Source: Aporhodopirellula aestuarii
GTDB taxonomy: Bacteria > Planctomycetota > Planctomycetia > Pirellulales > Pirellulaceae
Assembly: GCF_023701485.1 (NCBI RefSeq)
Contig: NZ_JAMQBK010000060.1
Coordinates: 447,628-511,627 of the forward strand
DNA: 64,000 nucleotides
Direction: 5' to 3'
The first letter of the stretch is position 1. Every line of letters begins with the position of its first letter. Positions 28,760 to 37,157 of this stretch are shown here, in pieces. Under the pieces are notes generated by a model. It saw only the letters and a program-made list of their open reading frames with translations. It was not told the DNA's origin and did no database searches. The position numbers and the translations under genes were made by a program.

Positions 28760-29436
28760 GTGAATGGGATGCGGGTGAGTTGGTGCAGCAAACGAGGCAG
28801 CATCATAGCCGTGATCATCGCTCCGTACCGCAGGGCTGCTTCCTTCATACCGATTCGGCCAGGTTGCACAATCGTGCTCTCGGCCCACGAAAGTACCCAC
28901 ACCAATGCCGCGGCGGCTGTAATCGATACGGTGCATCGCAGAATCGATTGCTTAAAATTATCGATCCGCAAACCGATCACGCACCACGGAAGGATACCCG
29001 CGATCACGATCATGCCCGCCCAGTACACCGGTTCACGTTCGGCGAGTTGGGTTTGCCTAACTCCAGCCGCGAACAGAGCAAAACCCGCCGTCAGGATGGC
29101 GAGATCCCAGAGAGAATATTGCCTCGCCTTCGCTGTGAAATTTTGGGCCCGCAGCCGGATATCTTCGTAGGACCGGCAAAGGCAAACCAATCCGGCGAGC
29201 ACCCAGGTTTGGCACAACGTCGAGGGATTGTCCCAAGATTGCCAAAGGGAGACAGTAGTATACCCACCGGCAATCACGACCAGACACCAGGTTTGCGGGG
29301 CGAATCGGCGGGGCTGTGCGAGCGTCACAGCGAGAGCTGCCCCATAAATCAGCCCCAGTCCGATTTCTCGGGCAATCGGGTGTTCCAGTGAGATCAGCAG
29401 GTTTAGCATCCCTGTTAATTTGATTTCACTCCACAT
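28723..29436 (-). CDS. multi-pass membrane protein, function unknown
   Basis: 237 aa with about six predicted helices (for example IGLGLIYGAALAVTLA, TWCLVVIAGGYTTVSLW, LAILTAGFALFAAGV, YWAGMIVIAGILPWCVIGL and SITAAAALVWVLSW). No conserved catalytic motif is seen. The ATG at 29436 is followed by a long open frame; it shares 37 bases with the start of the PaaK-type ligase and so should be co-transcribed with it. Could be a substrate transporter or an accessory to the ligase; unproven. Confidence 0.75.
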   Translation of the reverse strand: MWSEIKLTGMLNLLISLEHPIAREIGLGLIYGAALAVTLAQPRRFAPQTWCLVVIAGGYTTVSLWQSWDNPSTLCQTWVLAGLVCLCRSYEDIRLRAQNFTAKARQYSLWDLAILTAGFALFAAGVRQTQLAEREPVYWAGMIVIAGILPWCVIGLRIDNFKQSILRCTVSITAAAALVWVLSWAESTIVQPGRIGMKEAALRYGAMITAMMLPRLLHQLTRIPFTCPQRHVPNAAR

Positions 29437-29478
29437 TGATCACAATCGAGTTCTTCATCACAAGAGACGAGTCTGAGC

Positions 29479-30432
29479 ATGGACGGGACGACTGAACCGA
29501 TTATCGCGGTCATCGGAGATCCGATCGCGGGTAATCCGACCCAATTCGCATTAGAGACCGGTTTCGCAGCCGGGCAGATCGATTGCCGGGTGGTGTCCGT
29601 CAATTTGTCACCGGGCAAAATCGCGGCCGCGTTCGCGGGCATGGACGCCATGAATTTCCGCGGAGCTTGGGTGGCACCGACATGTCGCGTTGGCGTCGAA
29701 GCGGCTCATATCGGTGACGATTCAACTGACGTTCAGGAGAACGAATCGAACGCCTCTCACCTCCCACAGGGCGTGTCAGGGCCCTTGGAGTTGCCCGAAC
29801 GGGGCCGGATGCTGCTATGCTGGGATTGGATGGTCCACGATACCTCCGAGGCCGTCGCGTCCGCTTGGATTCCCTTTTCAATGAAGCAGCAGGTGTGGGC
29901 CAAGCTCGCCTCGAAAGCACTCGAACAACAGGACCGCCGCTGTGTGCAATTGTGGTGGGTCGATGGGGGGGCGGGGCATGCTTTCGACAAACCAGATGAT
30001 TCCCCCGAGCGGATCGAGGACTTTAAGCAGGAGTTGCTCGAGCAGATGAAGGGGACGAAAAACCACCGTTGGGATACCCTGAGCGCGGACCAGATTGAGA
30101 TCATTCACCACCCCGCTCGTATCCGAGCCGAAAAACGTGGCGACGACGAGGTAGACGTGATCGTTTTTTCCGACTCAGAAAACATCTCGCTGGCTGATTG
30201 GCGCCTTCCATCCAACAGCGTCACGATTGATCTGAATGAGAATTGGGATCCTGAATATCTCTTGCTCTGGGACCGGCTGAAGCTAGCGACGTCCGAGGAA
30301 TCGACTGAAGAGTGCATCCGCGGGGCAGACGTCCACGCGGCTTGTCTCTCGGAGTTAACCAAGTCGTTGTTCGGCAAAACGGTCGAAGCGGAAGTGTTCC
30401 TGGAGGCGATCGATGAATATCTCGGCGTCTGA
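29479..30432 (+). CDS. degenerate shikimate-dehydrogenase (AroE)-like protein
   Basis: 317 aa. The opening IIAVIGDPIAGNPTQFALETGF has the place and shape of the AroE substrate domain (GDPIxHSxSPxxHNxxF), followed by CRVVSVNLSPGKIAAAFAGM and FRGAWVAPTCR at 60-70, aligned to the AroE FRGxNVTxPxK. Here the catalytic Lys is Arg and the NVT signature is lost, so the enzyme is probably inactive as a dehydrogenase. The C-terminal half keeps DVIVFSDSENIS and LTKSLFGKTVEAEVFLEAIDEYL, comparable to the AroE end, but the GxGGxx NADP loop is not seen. First gene of a four-gene run with SMUG1. This is a judgement from pattern, not an alignment. Confidence 0.6.
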   Translation: MDGTTEPIIAVIGDPIAGNPTQFALETGFAAGQIDCRVVSVNLSPGKIAAAFAGMDAMNFRGAWVAPTCRVGVEAAHIGDDSTDVQENESNASHLPQGVSGPLELPERGRMLLCWDWMVHDTSEAVASAWIPFSMKQQVWAKLASKALEQQDRRCVQLWWVDGGAGHAFDKPDDSPERIEDFKQELLEQMKGTKNHRWDTLSADQIEIIHHPARIRAEKRGDDEVDVIVFSDSENISLADWRLPSNSVTIDLNENWDPEYLLLWDRLKLATSEESTEECIRGADVHAACLSELTKSLFGKTVEAEVFLEAIDEYLGV

Positions 30433-30447
30433 ACCGTGTGAGAAAAC

Positions 30448-31251
30448 ATGCAAGCATTCCTTCGTCCATTCAATCGGCTGCACGAAAGCGAGCCACGCGT
30501 GAATGGTTTGACTCTCCGCGACGACTACATCGTCGAAACGATTGCCCGTCTTCAACGGCGGATCAGCGAACGGTTTCCCGGCAGCGGTTTGTGTCGTTTG
30601 TGTGGGGAATTGCTTGAGGTGGCACGCCGGGCATCGGAGCGTTCAGCCAAGATTGGCCGGCCGATCGTCTGGATTCGTGTCAGCGGCTACGCGTTGGCCG
30701 TCGCTTCGGTGATCTGCTTCTTGTGGTTCGCGGGGTTCTGGGCGGCGAGCCACAGCATCGAAAACGAAGTCGAAAAATTGACCGATCTGGTGACTACCGC
30801 CGAAGCCGGTGCCAACGTGCTGTTGCTCTTCGGAGCAACGTTGTACTTCTTGATCTCGTTGGAGAATCGAATCAAACGACGTCGGGCATTGACGGCGATT
30901 CATGAACTGCGTTCGCTCTGTCACATCATCGACATGCATCAATTAACGAAAGATCCAGAGCGCGTATTAAAAGTTTGGAAGAGCACGACCAATTCTCCTC
31001 AACAAAAAATGACCCCTTTGGAGCTGAATCGCTATTTGGACTATTGCAGCGAAATGTTGTCGTTAACGGGGAAGATCGCCGCCCTCTACGTCCGCGACTT
31101 CGATGATACCGCGTCTGTCGCGTCGGTTAGCGATGTCGAACAACTCAGTACGGGGTTGTCACGAAAGATATGGCAGAAAATCATGATCCTCGAACAGCAA
31201 TCTGCACATCGTTTGGCGATCGCTGACGACTTAAGAGAAGGTCAACAATGA
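30448..31251 (+). CDS. two-TM cytoplasmic-facing membrane protein, function unknown
   Basis: 267 aa. A basic/polar N-terminal region with a Cys pair (LCRLCGELLE, residues 49-57), membrane helices at about 76-99 and 122-138, then a helical C-terminal domain of about 125 residues. No catalytic motif recognised. Starts 15 bases after the AroE-like stop and its own stop overlaps the SMUG1 start (ATGA), so translation is probably coupled. The spacing implies a joint role in the membrane. Confidence 0.75.
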   Translation: MQAFLRPFNRLHESEPRVNGLTLRDDYIVETIARLQRRISERFPGSGLCRLCGELLEVARRASERSAKIGRPIVWIRVSGYALAVASVICFLWFAGFWAASHSIENEVEKLTDLVTTAEAGANVLLLFGATLYFLISLENRIKRRRALTAIHELRSLCHIIDMHQLTKDPERVLKVWKSTTNSPQQKMTPLELNRYLDYCSEMLSLTGKIAALYVRDFDDTASVASVSDVEQLSTGLSRKIWQKIMILEQQSAHRLAIADDLREGQQ

Positions 31252-32006
31252 ATCGTCAATCCACCCGGCCGTCCCGCAATGATCGCAAGACGCACGATCG
31301 CCTTTGCGATGCCGCGGAACGTTTGCGAGACAGCGTGAACCGGCTTTCGTTCGACGAGCCGATTACGCATATCTACAATCCACTCGACTATGCGTGGGAT
31401 CTGCACCAATGCTATATCCGTCAGGTGTCTTCCCAAGCGGAAGTGCTGTTGTTGGGTATGAATCCGGGGCCGTGGGGAATGGCTCAAACGGGTGTGCCTT
31501 TTGGCGAAGTTGCCGCCGTTCGCGACTGGATGGGGATCGAGGGCGAGGTCGGCAGCGTGGAGCACGAACACCCCAAGCGACCGATCGAGGGACTCGCATG
31601 TCCGCGTAGCGAAGTCAGTGGTCGACGTTTGTGGGGATTGATGCAGGAGCAATTTGAAAGTCCCGAGGCGTTTTTCCAGAAGCACTTCGTGCTCAACTAC
31701 TGCCCGCTGGTCTTTATGGAGTCGAGCGGTCGGAATCGGACGCCCGATAAATTGCCAGCCGAAGAACGCGACGCGTTGCAAGAATGCTGTGACGAGCATC
31801 TTCGTGACGTGCTCTCATTGCTGCCCTGGAAGCACCTTGTGGGAGTGGGTGCCTTCGCTGAAAATTGTCTCAAACGAGTCGCCGGCGACAACGCATCGTC
31901 GGCGCAAATCTCCCGAATCTTACATCCCAGTCCCGCGTCTCCCGCCGCCAATCGAGATTGGGCGGGCACCGCTTTGGCGCAGCTGCAAAGCACAGGTGTG
32001 TGGTGA
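31248..32006 (+). CDS. SMUG1-type single-strand-selective uracil-DNA glycosylase
   Basis: 252 aa. Removes uracil and hydroxymethyluracil from DNA. Motif 1 LLLGMNPGPWGMAQTGVPFG (67-86) and motif 2 HPSP (226-229) are intact, as is NYCPL (150-154). The block from VRDWMGIEG through EHPKRPIEGLACPRSEVSGRRLWG closely resembles the vertebrate SMUG1 sequence as I recall it. The ATG at 31248 overlaps the previous stop, and its stop (TGA 32004-32006) overlaps a GTG start. Known bacterial SMUG1 proteins exist, so this is a family member in an unusual operon. Gene symbol left blank as bacterial naming varies. Confidence 0.93.
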   Translation: MNRQSTRPSRNDRKTHDRLCDAAERLRDSVNRLSFDEPITHIYNPLDYAWDLHQCYIRQVSSQAEVLLLGMNPGPWGMAQTGVPFGEVAAVRDWMGIEGEVGSVEHEHPKRPIEGLACPRSEVSGRRLWGLMQEQFESPEAFFQKHFVLNYCPLVFMESSGRNRTPDKLPAEERDALQECCDEHLRDVLSLLPWKHLVGVGAFAENCLKRVAGDNASSAQISRILHPSPASPAANRDWAGTALAQLQSTGVW

Positions 32007-34750
32007 ACGATCAAGTCGGACGCCGTCGTACGGCAGTGAATTGTGTTCTCTTTTCGAGCTTGGCGGTCATCCTATTGATGACGCTCAATCTGCCGTGTGA
32101 ATACGTGCGGGTTTTGTCATCTCGCGAGGGCCGGATATCAGATACGTCCATATCCGGGGTGTCCGGCGGGGCGGGCTCGGTTGAGCATGCGGGTTGGCCG
32201 TTCGATTATCGGGTGCAACTGTTGGCATCGAACAAGCAGCCGATCGGACCGCCCTTGTACACGTCTTACTGGGGCATCGTCGGAAACGTGTTGTTCGGCG
32301 TGCTCACGGTGGTGCTGATCAGTGGTTACACGTGGCGACGTTATCACAAAATTCGGTTGGCGCAAAATTCGAAAAAAGTCCGGATGCGTTATGACGCGAT
32401 GACCGCCGGGGGCGCGCTGTTGATTCCGTTGACGCTCTTCCTAATCTCGGCTGCGACCGCGGCGTGGCATCGGCGGATTGCCTTCCACGCGACGTATTAT
32501 GGACGTTGTTCGATGACCGCCGAGCTACCCAAGTGGATGGCCACTCGAATACCGAAACCATTGTTCCCGGCGTTTCTGCGACTGCGTGATGTCGAGGTCT
32601 TTCAACCTTCGGCGTCGTTGACAAACAAACTACTGAGCCTCCCGACATTGCGTGAACTGCGGTTCATCGCCAAGGATCTCGATGAAAAAGATTTGGCGCG
32701 TTTGACGCGAGCGAGGGAGCTCACCGAGATCGTGATGGAAAGCTGCACGCTGAGTCCGGGGGCGATGGAGTTGCTCGCGAATCACTCGCAACTGCGGAAG
32801 ATAGCCATCCGCCGCAGTGTGCTCAGCAAATCTGATTTGCAAAACCTGAATCGTCTTTGCAATTTGGAACGTGTCGACTTTTCCAGATCATCCTTCGATT
32901 TTGCCGACTTTCGCCAATTCGGTTGGGCTTCGACCGTGAAGTCTATGAGGTTGCCCACGCCCGGGGGTGACAACAGAGAACGCCTGAGTTTGGAAAACTG
33001 GAATGCGTTGGAGGAGTTGACTTTGGAGCGGACGCGTCGACGGGCGCCCGACGCGACTGTCGAGTTGCATTTGGAGGCATGCCCGCGGTTGAAAACGATT
33101 TATCTTCCGGGCCCGCAGCGGTATTCGCTCCACGGGAATGCTCTGCCCGCGTTGGAGAATATTTTTGAGGCGTTGGATCTCCCATTCGGGAGTCCCCATG
33201 ATTCGTCCGCCGTATTGTTGCCGCGGTGGGAGGATCTTGAGCTGAACAATGTTCCGAGACTCACGCGGATCGAATGCAACGCCAGTGATTTGAACAAGCT
33301 TCGGGTCGGGGGAGCCAAGCGGCTGCATGACATCGTCATTGGTAGATCGCTTTACGTGCGGCGGCATCATGAAGAATACGAGCCGATCGAATACCCGCAG
33401 ACGCTGGATTGGATCAAAGCGATTGGGCGGCTGCCGGATGTTCGATCGTTGAGCATGGACCGCGTTCGATTGACGGAACGTGAGATTGCGCTGATCTCGA
33501 AACTCGATTCACTCGAGCAGTTGAGCTTGACCAATTCCGGATTGACGGCGGATCAGTTGGCGCCGCTGGCGAAAATGCAGTCTCTCAAGGAGTTGGACCT
33601 ACATCAATGCGAGCTGGATCACCAACTCTTGAAGCGATTCCTCGAGTTACCAAAGCTGGCTCGAATAACCGCTGGTCTCAGCAACATTAATCAACTGCAC
33701 CTGAATAATCATCAACGGATTACCAGCATCAGCACGCTGCCGTTGAAAAATCTGGTTTCCCTGAAGATGCGGAATCTACCTCGATTCTCGGGGACAGTCG
33801 TCGTGCAGAATGACCTCCAAAAGATGGTGGTCAGCAACGTGCCGGGCATCACCGAATTGACGGTCGAATGTCCATGGCCAGAAGACGCCCGCTTGGAGAA
33901 AGTTGACGGTTTATCGCGTTTCGCCGCTGGTGGACGCAACCTCGATGATCGGGTGGTTCGTCAACTGGTCGACTGTGACGAGCTAGATCAACTGGTGCTC
34001 GCGTACACGTCGGTGTCTCAAGATGGTTTGCGTCGTCTCGGAAAACTTAAAACACTAACGGCGCTCGAAGTGCCGGGTAGCGACGTTGACGACGACGTGA
34101 CGAGTTCATGGGTTAACCTCGAACGGTTGAGGCGGATCTGCTTGGATGACACCCACGTATCCGAGCAAACGACCCAATGGTTCAGAACGCTCGCGAGTCT
34201 TCGTTCGCTGAGTTTGAACCGCGTCGATCTCAGTCGAGCTGCGTGGGAGAATATCAGTGCCTTGTCCCAACTCTCCGAACTGTCTTTGGTGGGTACGTCG
34301 ATGCCGTTGGGGCTACTCAATCGCTTGGTCCGCCACGGCGGTCTGGAAGTCCTCGACATCTCAGGGCACGAGATTGACGACGAGTTGATTGATGCGATCG
34401 TTCGCTCTCGCTACCTGCACACAATCATCATGAAGAATTGTCAGTTTGAGCTGGAGCAACTCCAGCTCCTATTGACCGAGCATCGGCAAACCACATTGGT
34501 GATGTCGTTGAGCCAAGAGGAACTGGACAAATTGTCTCCCGAATTGCAGGCAAGAATCGATACGAATTCGTTGGCCAACCGCCGCGATCGCAACTCTCGG
34601 CAGAGCCACCGCGTGACGATTCTATCGAAAGAATTCAATCCGATTGTTGGAACGGAGACCGTCGTGAGACGCCCATTCGCGGTGGAGCGATTTCGAGATC
34701 CTGGTCATGTAGCCGAGCCGACGGAACACGCGTTGCTTGAGGCGATCTAG
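32003..34750 (+). CDS. membrane protein with long leucine-rich-repeat region
   Basis: 915 aa from the GTG at 32003, whose GTGA overlaps the SMUG1 stop. An ORF to 31865 is inside SMUG1 and is rejected. Three predicted helices near residues 12-33, 90-110 and 132-154, then a long region (about 170-860) of degenerate LRR units, for example LTEIVMESCTLSPGAMELLANHSQLRKI, SLEQLSLTNSGLTADQLAPLA and LSELSLVGTSMPLGLLNRLV; these have the L..L.L....L pattern of RI-like repeats. The tail (after 860) is basic. LRR regions normally bind proteins. Closest annotated kin are planctomycete LRR proteins of unknown function. Confidence 0.82.
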   Translation: MNDQVGRRRTAVNCVLFSSLAVILLMTLNLPCEYVRVLSSREGRISDTSISGVSGGAGSVEHAGWPFDYRVQLLASNKQPIGPPLYTSYWGIVGNVLFGVLTVVLISGYTWRRYHKIRLAQNSKKVRMRYDAMTAGGALLIPLTLFLISAATAAWHRRIAFHATYYGRCSMTAELPKWMATRIPKPLFPAFLRLRDVEVFQPSASLTNKLLSLPTLRELRFIAKDLDEKDLARLTRARELTEIVMESCTLSPGAMELLANHSQLRKIAIRRSVLSKSDLQNLNRLCNLERVDFSRSSFDFADFRQFGWASTVKSMRLPTPGGDNRERLSLENWNALEELTLERTRRRAPDATVELHLEACPRLKTIYLPGPQRYSLHGNALPALENIFEALDLPFGSPHDSSAVLLPRWEDLELNNVPRLTRIECNASDLNKLRVGGAKRLHDIVIGRSLYVRRHHEEYEPIEYPQTLDWIKAIGRLPDVRSLSMDRVRLTEREIALISKLDSLEQLSLTNSGLTADQLAPLAKMQSLKELDLHQCELDHQLLKRFLELPKLARITAGLSNINQLHLNNHQRITSISTLPLKNLVSLKMRNLPRFSGTVVVQNDLQKMVVSNVPGITELTVECPWPEDARLEKVDGLSRFAAGGRNLDDRVVRQLVDCDELDQLVLAYTSVSQDGLRRLGKLKTLTALEVPGSDVDDDVTSSWVNLERLRRICLDDTHVSEQTTQWFRTLASLRSLSLNRVDLSRAAWENISALSQLSELSLVGTSMPLGLLNRLVRHGGLEVLDISGHEIDDELIDAIVRSRYLHTIIMKNCQFELEQLQLLLTEHRQTTLVMSLSQEELDKLSPELQARIDTNSLANRRDRNSRQSHRVTILSKEFNPIVGTETVVRRPFAVERFRDPGHVAEPTEHALLEAI

Positions 34751-34791
34751 GCCGCGAGTCCCTCGCCACCGGCGATTCGTCGATCATGATT

Positions 34792-36840
34792 TCAATCGCC
34801 ATTGTCGTGGGGTTGGAACGCCGCGATGACTTCTTGTTGCACGGTCGGAGGAGCGGGTTCGTCGTGGGAGTAGCTCAGCGTGAAGGCCCCCGATCCGGCG
34901 GTGATACTCTTGAGGTCGGTGGCGTAGTTTTGCAACTCGCTCAGCGGAGCGGTCGCACGGATCATGCATTGGTCATTGAAGACCTGCGTGTCGTTCACTC
35001 GCCCACGTTTGACCGACAGGTCGCCGGTGATGTCGCCCATGTACTGCGCCGGGATGCTGACCTCCACGTTGACAAACGGTTCGAGCAACACCGGTCGAGA
35101 TTTCTTGATCGCTTCCACGAATGCTTTGCGTCCCGCCGTGATGAACGCGATTTCCTTGCTGTCGACCTCGTGATGTTTGCCGTCATAGACTTCGACCCGG
35201 ACACCCGACATCGGATAACCGGCAATGGCTCCTTCGTCGAGGACCTGCCGGATGCCTTTTTCGATGGCGGGCATGAATTGTTTGGGAATCGAACCGCCGA
35301 CGGTTTTGTTCTCGAATTCGAAGCCCGTTTCATGATCTTGCGGCAAGGGCGCCACGCGTAGATAGACCTCGCCGAATTGCCCCGAGCCACCAGTCTGTTT
35401 TTTGTGGCGGTAGTGAGCCTCGGCGGAGGCGGTGATGGTTTCCTTGTACGCGATTTTTGGCGGTGACGTTTCGAGTTCGATACCGTACTGCGATTTCAGT
35501 TTTTCAAGGACGACTCGCAGGTGGAGTTCGCCGAGACCCCGCATGACGGTTTCGTTTGTCGCCGAGATGCGTTCGACGCGTAAGCACGGATCCTCGGACT
35601 GTAGTTTTTGAACGGCGGCGGAAAATTTGGTCTCGTCCGCATGACGCTTCAACTCGATCGCCAACCCATACATCGGCTTGGGGAGTGCGAGCGGTACGAG
35701 ATGCGGCGGGTTTTCTGTCGTCGCTTCGTCGTGCAAAACGCCATCGAAATGAACATCGTCGATCTTCGACACGGCACCGATCTCGCCGGGGCCGATGACG
35801 TCCGTTTCTTTGTGCTCTTTCCCTTGCAGTCGCATGACATGACCGATCCGCAACGGTTTGCGAAGGTCATCGATGTACAATTCGCCCCGCGCTCGCACAC
35901 AACCTTGGTGGACGCGAAAAATGCCGAGTTTGCCAATGTGCGGATCGGTGGCAACGCGGAAGATATGTGCGATTGTCGGTTTGTCTGGATCGAATTGCGT
36001 CGGTAGCGGTTCGTCCCCTCGCACAAAAGGGCGCGGGTTCCCTTCGAGCGGGCTGGGCAGCAACGAAGCGGTGACGTGCAGAAGGTGTTTGATTCCGGTT
36101 CCATTGATTGCCGACGCAAAAACGATCGGAACCAAATGGCCTTGCCGGAGCGCCTTTTCGAAGGCTTCGTGCAGACGAGCGGGATCGAGTTTTTCGGCTC
36201 CTTCTTCGAGATAATTTTCGGTGAGTTCGTCATCGACTTCGACCACTTGCTCGACGATCTGTGTGTGTGCGGCCTCAGCGGAACTGAAGGCGGTCGAGTC
36301 ATGAGCGTCCGTTTCAAAGACATCGATGACGTCACTGCAATCCGGCGTCGGCATGTTGATCGGTAAGCAAACTTCTCCAAAGGCGGTTCGGATCTCGTCC
36401 ACCAAGTTTTCGAGATCCACGTCCGGTAAATCGATTTTGTTGATCAGAAACATTCGTGGCAGCTTTCGCTCTTCCGCGACTTGCATCAGTCGACGCGTTT
36501 CACTCTCGATGCCTCGTGATGCGTCGATCACGACGACGACCGATTCGACCGCCGGAAAGCATGCGATCGCATGGCCGATGAAGTCGGACATGCCCGGTGT
36601 GTCGATCACGTTGACATGATGGCCTTCGTGGTCGAAGTGCACGATGCTCGGTTGCAATGAGTGTTGGTGGCGATGTTCTTCGTCTGAAAAATCGCTGACC
36701 GTATTGCAGTCCTGTACGGTTCCCTGGCGTTTGATCTCGCCAGACTCAAACAACAGACGTTCGACGAGGGTGGTCTTTCCTGACCCGGTCTGACCACAAA
36801 GACAAAGATTGCGAATGGAATCGGGAGTGGGGATCGTCAT
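34792..36840 (-). CDS. EF-G-like translational GTPase (EF-G II type)
   Basis: 682 aa. Translocation-type GTPase: P-loop GQTGSGKT (16-23), G3 DTPGMSDF (80-87), G4 NKID (134-137), then domains II-V with the typical EF-G domain IV/V sequences (SGGQ-like KQTGGSGQFGEVYLRV, GSIPKQFMPAIEKGIRQ, VEVSIPAQYMGDITGDL). The effector region SDFSDEEHRHQHSLQPSIV differs from canonical EF-G (IxxSDxxxxE..R.IS), which places it with the EF-G-2 / FusA paralogs found in many bacteria. The mRNA has an AAGAGGA Shine-Dalgarno ~9 bases before ATG. It ends convergently with the LRR gene. It is unlikely to be the sole EF-G; no str operon is nearby. Confidence 0.92.
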   Translation of the reverse strand: MTIPTPDSIRNLCLCGQTGSGKTTLVERLLFESGEIKRQGTVQDCNTVSDFSDEEHRHQHSLQPSIVHFDHEGHHVNVIDTPGMSDFIGHAIACFPAVESVVVVIDASRGIESETRRLMQVAEERKLPRMFLINKIDLPDVDLENLVDEIRTAFGEVCLPINMPTPDCSDVIDVFETDAHDSTAFSSAEAAHTQIVEQVVEVDDELTENYLEEGAEKLDPARLHEAFEKALRQGHLVPIVFASAINGTGIKHLLHVTASLLPSPLEGNPRPFVRGDEPLPTQFDPDKPTIAHIFRVATDPHIGKLGIFRVHQGCVRARGELYIDDLRKPLRIGHVMRLQGKEHKETDVIGPGEIGAVSKIDDVHFDGVLHDEATTENPPHLVPLALPKPMYGLAIELKRHADETKFSAAVQKLQSEDPCLRVERISATNETVMRGLGELHLRVVLEKLKSQYGIELETSPPKIAYKETITASAEAHYRHKKQTGGSGQFGEVYLRVAPLPQDHETGFEFENKTVGGSIPKQFMPAIEKGIRQVLDEGAIAGYPMSGVRVEVYDGKHHEVDSKEIAFITAGRKAFVEAIKKSRPVLLEPFVNVEVSIPAQYMGDITGDLSVKRGRVNDTQVFNDQCMIRATAPLSELQNYATDLKSITAGSGAFTLSYSHDEPAPPTVQQEVIAAFQPHDNGD

Positions 36841-37157
36841 TGGTCATATTCCTCTTTCGTTGATCACTGAAATCGTGTTTCGCGTACCAAAGTTCTGGAC
36901 TGAATCCTAGCGACTCTTCATCACCGTCGCACCGAAGGAGGTCGGCATGACGCTGCGACGAAACGACGCAAGTTTTATTCTATCGTGTCCGCCGTGACGA
37001 TTCGACGCACGTAAAGGCCGTGTAAAACGGCTGGTTTCGTTTGCGTCCCTTTGTCGAGCAGGACTAGACTGCGGAATGCCAATGGTGACACCGCATCGTT
37101 CCCCATTCGAACCCTTTCGATCGAACGTGTCCCGTCTTAACGGTGGAGAGTTCAGAG
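36841..37157. other. 317-base gene-free divergent region
   Basis: Lies between divergent EF-G-like and RidA-like genes. On the left is the EF-G Shine-Dalgarno, on the right GGAG before the ATG at 37158. A short hairpin GCCGT/ACGGC occurs near 37010-37034. I see no long ORF, repeat or RNA gene; presumably both promoters are here, but no convincing -35/-10 pair is visible. Confidence 0.6.
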
